The position numbers and the translations under genes were made by a program. A stretch of DNA of 64,000 bases from Acidobacteriota bacterium (GTDB taxonomy: Bacteria; Acidobacteriota; Terriglobia; Acidiferrales; UBA7541). The first letter of the stretch is position 1. Every line of letters starts with the position of its first letter. The DNA lies in contig JAJPIE010000072.1 in NCBI GenBank assembly GCA_021324935.1, positions 32,023 through 96,022 of the forward strand. Direction: 5' to 3'. The notes under the pieces are model-generated. The model did not search any database. It had not been told where the DNA came from and saw nothing but the letters and a program-made list of their open reading frames with translations. This document shows positions 9,187 to 16,948 of this stretch, piece by piece.

Positions 9187-9976
9187 GCGGCCAGTGGGGT
9201 TCCTCAACAGCGGATTTTTCGGGTGCGGCATCTTCCACGTCGCCCAGCCAGCGATCGCTCAACTGGCGCACCGCCTCGCGCATGCGTACCGCCAGATCGG
9301 CGATGATTTCCAGGCGCTGGAGATTGTTAGCTCCGAGTTCCAGGCGGCCCCGGCGTACCTCGAGGAGCAAAAGTTCGGCGTTACCCAGAATACCCGTGAG
9401 TGGATTATTCAATTCGTGGCGCAGCACCTCCCCGAAGTCGCGGCCACCCAAAGCGAGGTCGCCCAGCGAGACACTAGGCCTTTGCGACAGATCGTTTTGC
9501 GATTTGCGAGGCGTCTGCGCGGCCGCAAGCCGCAGGCGGCGCCCCGCGATCGTGACGGCCGACGGGACGCACAGCGCGGATCGCGGCACAAAATCGATCT
9601 CTCCCATGGCTTCCTGGGACAAAATCGCGGAACGGTCCTCTTCGTTTCCGATCCAAACCACGGGCGCGTGACCGCCCAGGAGGGAAAGAGTAGCGGCAAT
9701 CGCCGCGCGCCGCTCCCGAAGCGCCGCCTGACCGGCCAGGACACGATCTTCAGCCAGGATCACCCCCGGCGTACCGCGCTCAAGAACGAGACTGGCTGCT
9801 TCGAACGAATAGGCGCAGGTGACGCGAAGTCTGGGGTGCTTCCTTTGCAATTCACGGCGGGCCTCCTGGCAAAACTCCTCGGTGCCGATCAGGAGAATCG
9901 TTTCCGCCTCTCGCCGAAGGCAGGCATCGCTTGAGTTCTCCGGCGGACTGTGCATCCTGAATCCGTCCTCTTGCAC
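9176..9976 (-). CDS. HisKA-only signalling protein lacking a kinase ATPase domain
   Basis: A 266-residue protein with a receiver-like but degenerate N-terminal domain (about 25-150; no clear phospho-acceptor Asp in a DxxMP context) and a C-terminal HisKA dimerisation helix pair whose H-box reads RHELNNPLTG (His187). It ends soon after the HisKA helices: the N, G1 and G2 boxes of a HATPase domain are absent. It is 16 nt downstream of the hybrid kinase gene on the same strand, so it is likely a third component of that system, perhaps a phosphotransfer or heterodimerisation partner. GTG at 9976 (AGGA upstream) or ATG at 9955 (GAGGA upstream) may be the start. Confidence 0.8.
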   Translation of the reverse strand: MQEDGFRMHSPPENSSDACLRREAETILLIGTEEFCQEARRELQRKHPRLRVTCAYSFEAASLVLERGTPGVILAEDRVLAGQAALRERRAAIAATLSLLGGHAPVVWIGNEEDRSAILSQEAMGEIDFVPRSALCVPSAVTIAGRRLRLAAAQTPRKSQNDLSQRPSVSLGDLALGGRDFGEVLRHELNNPLTGILGNAELLLLEVRRGRLELGANNLQRLEIIADLAVRMREAVRQLSDRWLGDVEDAAPEKSAVEEPHWPLSG

Positions 9977-9992
9977 GGTTCGTGTTCCTTCC

Positions 9993-12968
9993 CTAAAGCA
10001 ATTCGCGAACGGCGCGGCTCAATTCCTCGACGCGAAAGGGCTTTGCGACATACGGCAACCGGTGACGCTCCAGGAATTCCTGCGTACTGGGGGCCACCAC
10101 GTCGCCGGTCACAAACAGCACGTGATCCTGAAGCGGGTTGTGCCGCTGTCCGAGCGAGTGAAAAAATTTCTTACCGTCCATGCCTGGCATCTTCAGGTCG
10201 CAGATCACCAGGTCGTAGGTCTCGCGTTCTGCGCGTGCCAGGGCCGCATGGCCGTCGCGGAGAACGTCCACGCGCATGCCTTCGTCGCGCAGCACATCGG
10301 CAATAAGCCCGCCAACGGTGGGCTCATCCTCGACTACCAGCACCTTCGCGGCGCGTGGCCCGCCTCGCTGCCGGCTGCCTTCCCAACCTTGCCCGGGTGG
10401 AAAGCGGAGCAGTTCGGGCTCCGGAAGCGGCGGCGCATCACTCGCGCGCAGCGCGGGGAGTTCGACGAGAAAGCGCGTGCCGCCGCGCGGAGCGCTTACC
10501 ACGTTGACTGTCCCGCCGTGCTGTCGCACAAAACCGAGCACAATGGCCAGCCCCAGGCCGGTTCCCACGCCTGGTGGCTTGGTAGTAAAAAAGGGATCGA
10601 AGATGCGCGCTTGTATCGCCCCGGGAATGCCGGGGCCGTCGTCCCAGACTTCCAGCCGCACGCGTCCCTCGCCGGCGGACACGGTTCGCACACCGATCAG
10701 GCTGCCCTTGCCGCTCTGCTCGATAGCCTGCTGGGCGTTCTGGAAAAGGTTTAGCAAGACCTGCTGCAACTGCCCGAACTCCCCTTCGACCGCAGACAGG
10801 CCGGGTTCTTTTTCGATGACCAGGCGGATGGGACCCCCGGAGAGCGCCGCGCGCATCAGCTCTGCCGTGCGGTCCACCAGATCGTTCACCGAAAGCTTCT
10901 CTCGCACACTGCGGGTTTCCCCGGAAAGGCGCAGCAGTTGACGCAGGATTCCGGTGGCGCGTTCCGCTTCTCCCAAGATTCCGCGCAACTCGTTCTGGAC
11001 TTCGGGGCCGGCAGCGGCAAAACGGGGCAGAAGGCGCTGTGCGTAGCCCAGAATCGTCGTTAGCGGATTGCTGAGGTCGTGCACGATGCCGCTGACGCGT
11101 TGGCCCAGAGAAGCGAGCTTTTCCGTCTCCGCCATCCGTGACTGAAACATCCGGCGCGCGGTCATCTCTCGATAGACTTCCACCCTCCCAAGCCGCCGGC
11201 CGTTGTCCCCGGTAATCTCCCGCGTGCATCTTTCGATGGTCTGGAGCACTGGCCAGTCCATCTGCAGCTCTTCCTGCGTCTCCCCCCCCGGTGATTCCGC
11301 CAATTCCCGCCAGTTCCGCTCGAACGCTTCAGGGTCCCGGGCGTGCCGAGCGGCCAGACGAACCAGATCCTCGAAGGTTCCAGCGCCCGCGGCCTCCTCT
11401 CCCGTGAGACCCAGCATCCGGTGGAAGCGCTCGTTGACCGCACGGACCCGGCCGGCTTCGTCAAAAAGCACTACCCCCTCCTCCATCCATTCGACCGTTT
11501 GCCGTAGTTCGATTTCAACTTCTTCGCGCGTGCGTTCGCGCGGGAAGCGCGCCACCGGATGCAATCCCACAGCGAGAAATTCCCCGGCCGCGAGGTCCAA
11601 TCGGCGGCACTCCACCAATGTGCCGTTTTTCAGCTCGGCCTGTAAGATCTCTCCGCCAGATTCTCTTTTTCCTGGCGTGGAGGAAGGTTCCAGGAGCCAG
11701 TGATGGACGCGTTCCCATTCTCGCGACCGGAACATCTCCGAGAAGCGCAAATCCACCTTCCCCGAATGGGCCGCGATCGTTGGGGCAGGGGGATTTAAGA
11801 GTGCCTTCGCGCCCCGGCTGGCCCCGCGGAGGAATCCACCCGCGTCAAGCAAGACCACTGGCTGATCACTCGATTCGAGGAGCGACTGACGCCAGTGCTC
11901 CAACTCGGCTTGTTCCGCGAGCCGCGCCTGGTGTTGAAGCACCCGCGCCGCCAGCAATGCGCGGCCTTCCAGCCGTTCCATGGTCTCGGAATTGGCGCGC
12001 TGCGGCGGAAGGCCGGCGAGTAGTACGCCCCTCACGACCCCATCGCAGGCCAGGGGAAAAGCGACGATGCGCCCAATATCGCGAGCGAGCGGCAACGAGG
12101 TAGGTTCCGCTCCCACGATTTGCCGCGTTTCGACGGCGCTGCGCCAGAACATTTCCAAAGGCCCCTGCTTGACGCTGTGAGCCCACGCAGGCTCTCCGCT
12201 GAGCGCACTGACTTCGAGGCGTTCTTCTCCTCGCGCCGCGGACGGAGCCCCCACAGCGAGGCCCACGTGCCGCTCACCGATCAGCGCAAAGATGGTTCCC
12301 AAGCCCAGTGGGCTTTCGCAGCTGGCGCAGGATTCCGCGATCTCCCGCAATAGTTGTACGGCAGGGACGTCCGCGGCAATCCCCATGTGGATGCGGGAAG
12401 CGATCTCCAGATCAGCCTTGTGTTCCTGAGCTAATCGGGCGTGCTCTTCCCATTCCAGCGCGAATCCGAGCTCGGCCGCGACCTCTTCCGCAGTTTCGAA
12501 CGGCAAGGTGGCTGCCGCTTCTTGCGTTGCCAACAGCAGGACACCGCGCAATTCGCCGGCGGCAAGCACCGGAACCCAAATGCCCCGGCGCATACCCATG
12601 GTGGGGCCGGCGATCGGCGCATTGGAATTTGCCTCCTGGGTGAACTCGACGATCTTCCCGGCAGCAAGATCGTCGAGGGGAAGCAGCGACTCGAGTACGA
12701 GGAGCATCCACTCGCCGGAGCTGTAACCATCCACCGAATCACGCACCTCTCCCCGCATGACCTTTTGTTTTTCCAAACCTGGTGTGCCGCCAGCGCCGGA
12801 ATCGAGCCACACTCCGCAGCGGTCCGCGCCTCCCGCCGCTAGCAACTTAAGCAAGGCCGCGTGAAGCCAAACGTCGTGGCCAGCCTTATTACGTGCCGCT
12901 TGCACTACACTTCGAGGCTGACGCTCTAACAGGCTTCTGCCCCGATGTTTTACAGCGAGCACGCGCAT
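9993..12968 (-). CDS. Soluble GAF/PAS hybrid histidine kinase with receiver domain
   Basis: A kinase of about 990 residues without membrane helices, so a cytoplasmic sensor. In order: two GAF-like domains (about 30-180 and 200-350), a PAS-like region (365-470), a second PAS (about 490-600), HisKA with H-box GIVHDLSNPLTT, a HATPase domain with N-box NLFQNAQQAI, DDGPGIPG and GTGLGLAI, and a C-terminal receiver with phospho-acceptor Asp in DLVICDLKMPGMDG and the conserved Lys in VAKPF. The ATG at 12968 is used; TTG at 13019 and GTG at 12962 (better GAGGG spacing) are alternatives. It follows the NtrC-type regulator gene and is its probable partner. Confidence 0.9.
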   Translation of the reverse strand: MRVLAVKHRGRSLLERQPRSVVQAARNKAGHDVWLHAALLKLLAAGGADRCGVWLDSGAGGTPGLEKQKVMRGEVRDSVDGYSSGEWMLLVLESLLPLDDLAAGKIVEFTQEANSNAPIAGPTMGMRRGIWVPVLAAGELRGVLLLATQEAAATLPFETAEEVAAELGFALEWEEHARLAQEHKADLEIASRIHMGIAADVPAVQLLREIAESCASCESPLGLGTIFALIGERHVGLAVGAPSAARGEERLEVSALSGEPAWAHSVKQGPLEMFWRSAVETRQIVGAEPTSLPLARDIGRIVAFPLACDGVVRGVLLAGLPPQRANSETMERLEGRALLAARVLQHQARLAEQAELEHWRQSLLESSDQPVVLLDAGGFLRGASRGAKALLNPPAPTIAAHSGKVDLRFSEMFRSREWERVHHWLLEPSSTPGKRESGGEILQAELKNGTLVECRRLDLAAGEFLAVGLHPVARFPRERTREEVEIELRQTVEWMEEGVVLFDEAGRVRAVNERFHRMLGLTGEEAAGAGTFEDLVRLAARHARDPEAFERNWRELAESPGGETQEELQMDWPVLQTIERCTREITGDNGRRLGRVEVYREMTARRMFQSRMAETEKLASLGQRVSGIVHDLSNPLTTILGYAQRLLPRFAAAGPEVQNELRGILGEAERATGILRQLLRLSGETRSVREKLSVNDLVDRTAELMRAALSGGPIRLVIEKEPGLSAVEGEFGQLQQVLLNLFQNAQQAIEQSGKGSLIGVRTVSAGEGRVRLEVWDDGPGIPGAIQARIFDPFFTTKPPGVGTGLGLAIVLGFVRQHGGTVNVVSAPRGGTRFLVELPALRASDAPPLPEPELLRFPPGQGWEGSRQRGGPRAAKVLVVEDEPTVGGLIADVLRDEGMRVDVLRDGHAALARAERETYDLVICDLKMPGMDGKKFFHSLGQRHNPLQDHVLFVTGDVVAPSTQEFLERHRLPYVAKPFRVEELSRAVRELL

Positions 12969-13122
12969 TCCCTCGACTTTCGTCTGCGTGCTTGCTATGC
13001 ACTGGCGAAGCCAAAACAAAGACTGGCCATGTTGTTGTCAATGCGAGGGTTACGCGGAATGAGACTATTTCAAGTCGAGAATTGTCTGCCTATTTTTCCG
13101 ATTTGACACGCCCCGCCACCAT

Positions 13123-14577
13123 TCAGGCGTCGGCGCGCTCGATTTGGTACTGCTTCAGCTTGCGATACAACGTCGTTTTGCCAATACCCAACATGCGCGC
13201 GGCGGCCTGCTTGTCTCCGCCGGTTTGCCGCAATGTGCTGAGAATGGCGCGGCGCTCCAGTTCATCGAGAGGCAGCACCTCTTCTTTTTCTGGGGCGCGG
13301 TCCGTCGTCGGATATTGCAAGCTGGTCGGAAGATCATTCACGCTCAGGAACGGGCCGCTGCCAAGCGCGACGGCGCGCTCGATTGTGTTTTCAAGCTCGC
13401 GCACGTTGCCTGGCCAGTCGTAAGCCATCAAGCGGCGCATGGCGTCTTCGGTGAGTTCGCGTGTCATTTCGTCGTGGTGCGAAAATTTTTCCAAGAACGA
13501 AGTCACCAGCAGCGGAATGTCGCTTTTGCGTTCCCGCAACGGCGGCAACTTGATCTGCACGACGTTCAATCGAAAGTAAAGATCCTGGCGGAACGTGCCG
13601 TTCTTGATGCCAAGCTCGAGGTCCCGGTTGGTGGCCGCCACGATGCGAATATTGATCGGACGGCGCTCCGTGGAGCCCACGGGTTTGATTTCGCCTTCCT
13701 GGAGCGCGCGCAAGAGTTTCGCCTGCATCTCCAGGCTCATCTCGCCAATCTCGTCCAGGAAAAGCGTCCCGCCGTTGGCCGCTTCCATCAGTCCCTGCTT
13801 GGCTTGCAGGGCTCCGGTAAATGCGCCGCGCGTGTACCCGAACAGTTCCGATTCGATCAGCGTGGAGACCAGCGCCGAACATTCCACCGGAACGAAGGGC
13901 TTTTCCTTGCGCGGGCCAAGATAGTGGATGCTGCGAGCCACGAGCTCCTTACCCGTGCCGCTTTCGCCAAGAATGAGCACCGGGTGGTCGCGCAGGGTCA
14001 CCTTCTCAATCAAGCGGTAGACCCGTTCCATGCGCGGGGACATTCCGATCAGGCCCCCGAATCCCGGGCGCGCGCGGACCTGCTCTCGAAGCATACGGTT
14101 CTCGCGGCGCAATTCCACGCCGTGCACCACCTGCTCCAGACGCGCCCGGAGTTCCTCGACGCGAAATGGTTTTGTCACGTAATCAGCCGCGCCCATCCGC
14201 GTGGCCTGCACCGCGGAATCGATGGTGCCGTACTGTGTGAGCATCACCACAGCCATGTCGGGGAAAAGACGCGTGACCCTCCGCAGGAGTTCAAGCCCGC
14301 TGGTACCCGGCAGACGGAGATCCGTGAGCAGAATGTCGATGGGAGAAAGTTCCAGAATCTCCAGTGCTTCTTCGGCGGTGCTTACGTCGAAGACTTTCAT
14401 GCCTGCTTCCTCGGCGATTGTCCGGCAGATGCCGCGGACATGTTCATCGTCGTCCACAACCAGCAGGTGCACCGGTGGCAGCCCCTGTTCGGCGCGTTCC
14501 TCCCTGCCCAGAGCAAACATTCCCGCGGACTTTTCAAATTCCATGCCCACAGACCGCCCTACGCGCGTCTCCGCCAT
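13123..14577 (-). CDS. NtrC-family sigma-54-dependent response regulator
   Basis: A 484-residue bacterial enhancer-binding protein. The receiver domain (about 35-155) has the acidic pocket VDDDE, phospho-acceptor Asp86 in LLTDLRLPG and Lys136 in YVTKPF. The AAA+ domain (about 175-410) has Walker A GESGTGKE (Lys210), the GAFTGA loop (251-256) that contacts sigma-54, and Walker B TLFLDEIGE. A Fis-type helix-turn-helix ends the protein (about 440-480; QAAARMLGIGKTTLYRKL). It heads the operon with the hybrid kinase and the HisKA-only protein, behind a promoter with a palindrome. Its target sigma-54 promoters were not found in the window. Confidence 0.95.
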   Translation of the reverse strand: MAETRVGRSVGMEFEKSAGMFALGREERAEQGLPPVHLLVVDDDEHVRGICRTIAEEAGMKVFDVSTAEEALEILELSPIDILLTDLRLPGTSGLELLRRVTRLFPDMAVVMLTQYGTIDSAVQATRMGAADYVTKPFRVEELRARLEQVVHGVELRRENRMLREQVRARPGFGGLIGMSPRMERVYRLIEKVTLRDHPVLILGESGTGKELVARSIHYLGPRKEKPFVPVECSALVSTLIESELFGYTRGAFTGALQAKQGLMEAANGGTLFLDEIGEMSLEMQAKLLRALQEGEIKPVGSTERRPINIRIVAATNRDLELGIKNGTFRQDLYFRLNVVQIKLPPLRERKSDIPLLVTSFLEKFSHHDEMTRELTEDAMRRLMAYDWPGNVRELENTIERAVALGSGPFLSVNDLPTSLQYPTTDRAPEKEEVLPLDELERRAILSTLRQTGGDKQAAARMLGIGKTTLYRKLKQYQIERADA

Positions 14578-14641
14578 TGCTCCTCTCTTTGGGAAACGGG
14601 GCGCCCTGAAGTGGGGGTAAGGAGAGTCACAGGGCGGGACC

Positions 14642-14660
14642 AGTTCCCATTCCGGGAACT
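14642..14660. promoter_or_regulatory. Perfect palindrome AGTTCCC-N5-GGGAACT, putative operator
   Basis: A 19-bp inverted repeat, AGTTCCCATTCCGGGAACT, with both 7-nt arms identical. It lies just downstream of the predicted -10 box on the minus strand and about 65 bp before the NtrC-type gene start, a typical place for repressor or autoregulatory binding. Confidence 0.6.
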
Positions 14661-14668
14661 TCCCCTCC

Positions 14669-14697
14669 CTTCTAGTTCAGAATGGTGTTATTGTCAA
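14669..14697 (-). promoter_or_regulatory. Sigma-70-type promoter of the NtrC/kinase operon
   Basis: On the minus strand a consensus TTGACA (14697-14692) is separated by exactly 17 bp from TAGAAG (14674-14669), which matches TATAAT at four of six positions. It faces the NtrC-type gene and lies in the only sizeable gap of this operon. Just upstream is the AT-rich palindrome ATCTAAGTTAGAT (14708-14720), a possible activator or UP-like site. Confidence 0.6.
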
Positions 14698-14758
14698 GTC
14701 TGTAATTATCTAAGTTAGATTTTTAACGAACGTGTACCAAATTGGAATAGGAGATGGT

Positions 14759-16825
14759 TCACTCTGGCATGGCTTGTGTCCCGCGTTTCGGCTTTCTTCG
14801 GGTGCTGGTCGATGGACTCACGGCCGGCCCGAACCAGTGCGCCACGTGGCTTTCCAGGCGGAGAACACCCTCGCTCTGCGACCCAAGCACGATTTCGCCA
14901 GGTTTCGTTTCCGCCATTCCGCTGAACCGGCTGCGTTCCGCGTCCTGGTCCAGGCGAGACCAGTTGCCCATCCCGTCCGGAGATAGATACACACCGCCTT
15001 CCTGCAGGGTGGCCAGCAATCCTGAGGAGGTCCTCCATTCGTGTTCGACCACCCCGGCCGGTAAGCCATCCCGGGATAGTGTCCAGTGCTCCCCAGCGTC
15101 CGGTGTGACATAGAGTCCCTCGCTGGTGGCGAGGCAAAAGCCCGGACCGTCATGGGAGTCTCCCAGGATTCCCTTGACTTCAGGAAGGCCGGGCGGGAAG
15201 CTTCGCCACAGCGCCGACTTCCCCGCGTCACGCGAGAATCCAATCTTCCGTTCGCTTGCAACGGCGAAAACTTGTCCATCCGGCGAGACCCATAGCGCCG
15301 AGACCGATTTCGCCGAGGCAAAGGCGGACAGCAGTTCGCAACTGCCCTGGCGGGTACATTTCAAAACGCCTTCCGGCGCAGGGAGATAAGCATAATTGCC
15401 CGAGAAGATCAGGATTCCTCTGGAGCGCACGGCAACACGGCGAACCCCAAGTGATTTCGTTGCCACGCCTCTGTGGAACCTCGCGGGCAAGGCGTAAGTC
15501 GCTTTCCAGGGTTTCCAGCCTCCGCTTTCTCCGGATGCGAGCCAAAGCGTCCCGTTCGAAAGCTCCGCGAACCAGCCCCAAGGGCCCCCGTAAATGCGGG
15601 AGATGCGGTCCACACTCCAACCACTGGTCCCGGTTGCTCTTGGCGAATCGGGAGGCAGGGAGCTCCAACTCCTTCCTGAATCGCGGCTTTCCAGAAGTTC
15701 CAGGCCGTTACTTTGCAAAAGCAATAGGAGGCGCGAGGGATCATCCGGATCGCCGACCATCTGCATCGCAATCTGATGTGCAAAACCCCGATTGGAATCC
15801 ATAAACGTTTTGCCGCCATCCTCGCTGATCATCACACCCTGTGCTTCGGTACCGATAACAATCCTCAGCGCCGCTTCCCCCGCCGCCGGAAGGACCGCGA
15901 CCCCGTTGACCACCCATCCGTCTGGAGTTGTGCGCAACCAACTTTCTCCGTCGTCGCGGGTGACCCAGAGGCCCTCCGTCGTTGCCGCAAAGAGCGTTCC
16001 CGGATGCTGCGGATCCTGCACAATGGCCTGCGTTCGGCGGGCGGCATAGGGAATGCCCTGCATTTTGATCCACAGGTCTCCGCGGTTTTCACTGCGATAG
16101 ATTCCAGAGCAGGCGCTGAGATAAACGCGCGCGGGATTCCGGGCGTCCACGCGTATGCTCATGATATCGGAGTCATCAATCAGCCCGGTGGCGATGGAAC
16201 TCCAGTTTCTGCCGCCGTCGGTGGTTTTCCAGGGCAAGTGGTAAGTTCCCGCGTAGATGATTTGCGGATTGGCGGGATCGATGGCCACGGAATCCAGGTT
16301 GCGCAGCTCAGGATCGCCTGCCGGGGAAATGCGTTCCCACGTTTCACCGGAATCCACAGAACGAAACACGCCGCTGCGCGTCCCCGCAACCAGCAACCCC
16401 GCCTGAGAAGGAGAAAATTCCAGCGCGCGGACGGCTTCTCCTTGCAAGCCCGAGGGTTTCCACGTGCTGCCTCCGTCTTCGCTGCAAAACACGCCGCCGC
16501 CAGCACCGGCTTCCTGAAACCATACGGCCGCGAATACCTGCTTTGGCTCCCGAGGGTTCACAGCAAGCTGCGCAACGATAGCGTCCGTCCGGAGGCCGAC
16601 ACGGCCGCGAAGGCTCCAGTGCCCGCCGCGATCCTGACTTACAAAAACATGGCCGTCATTCGTGCCAAGGTAGAGTGTGTCACCAGAATCCGAGGCGAGC
16701 GAAATCACCATGCCGCCCGGCGGTCCCAGGCGCTCCCAGGTTTGCGCGGAAAGCGGCAGGCTGTTGGCAAATATCAATAGCGAGAAAACGGCGAGCTTCA
16801 CGGAAGCGGAAGGACCCCTTTTCAT
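14759..16825 (-). CDS. Secreted BNR/sialidase-like repeat protein
   Basis: A 688-residue exported protein: signal peptide (about 1-27, ending LSAQ) then many Asp-box/BNR motifs of the form S-x-D-x-G-x-T-W, such as SEDGGSTWKPS, SVDSGETWER and TTDGGRNWSS. The spacing predicts one or two beta-propellers of the YCF48/VPS10 type. Such folds are structural; no sialidase catalytic residues are recognised. It follows a strong terminator hairpin after the OmpA gene and lies upstream of the signalling operon. Function unknown. Confidence 0.85.
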   Translation of the reverse strand: MKRGPSASVKLAVFSLLIFANSLPLSAQTWERLGPPGGMVISLASDSGDTLYLGTNDGHVFVSQDRGGHWSLRGRVGLRTDAIVAQLAVNPREPKQVFAAVWFQEAGAGGGVFCSEDGGSTWKPSGLQGEAVRALEFSPSQAGLLVAGTRSGVFRSVDSGETWERISPAGDPELRNLDSVAIDPANPQIIYAGTYHLPWKTTDGGRNWSSIATGLIDDSDIMSIRVDARNPARVYLSACSGIYRSENRGDLWIKMQGIPYAARRTQAIVQDPQHPGTLFAATTEGLWVTRDDGESWLRTTPDGWVVNGVAVLPAAGEAALRIVIGTEAQGVMISEDGGKTFMDSNRGFAHQIAMQMVGDPDDPSRLLLLLQSNGLELLESRDSGRSWSSLPPDSPRATGTSGWSVDRISRIYGGPWGWFAELSNGTLWLASGESGGWKPWKATYALPARFHRGVATKSLGVRRVAVRSRGILIFSGNYAYLPAPEGVLKCTRQGSCELLSAFASAKSVSALWVSPDGQVFAVASERKIGFSRDAGKSALWRSFPPGLPEVKGILGDSHDGPGFCLATSEGLYVTPDAGEHWTLSRDGLPAGVVEHEWRTSSGLLATLQEGGVYLSPDGMGNWSRLDQDAERSRFSGMAETKPGEIVLGSQSEGVLRLESHVAHWFGPAVSPSTSTRRKPKRGTQAMPE

Positions 16826-16848
16826 TCACATACAACCTGAGCCGGAAA

Positions 16849-16890
16849 ACAACCGGGCTCCCCGAAACTGGGTTCGGAGAGCCCGGTTGA
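16849..16890 (-). terminator. Strong terminator hairpin after the OmpA-family gene
   Basis: AACCGGGCTC (16851-16860) pairs perfectly with GAGCCCGGTT (16879-16888), with further pairing of CCGAA and TTCGG inside. On the minus strand it is followed by GTTTTCC. It lies 60 nt after the OmpA-family stop and separates that gene from the BNR-repeat gene. Confidence 0.8.
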
Positions 16891-16948
16891 AGGATTCCTG
16901 ATTCCTGCCCGGTGCAAGCGATGCCTCGCCGGCGCCGAGGAAGCAGAA

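Noticed and set aside
7720..9231. Long minus-strand open frame across the ABC-2 permease and hydrolase genes
   Set aside because: Spans two well-supported plus-strand genes and the hairpin between them; Arg/His-rich, no homology.
13144..14718. Long plus-strand open frame of over 500 codons opposite the NtrC-type gene
   Set aside because: It is the complement of a fully convincing sigma-54 activator gene in GC-rich DNA, has no ribosome site and resembles no protein family.
13020..14758. Search for a sigma-54 (-24/-12) promoter near the NtrC-type regulator
   Set aside because: No GG-N10-GC pair in a TGGCAC/TTGC context was found; the promoter seen is sigma-70-like.
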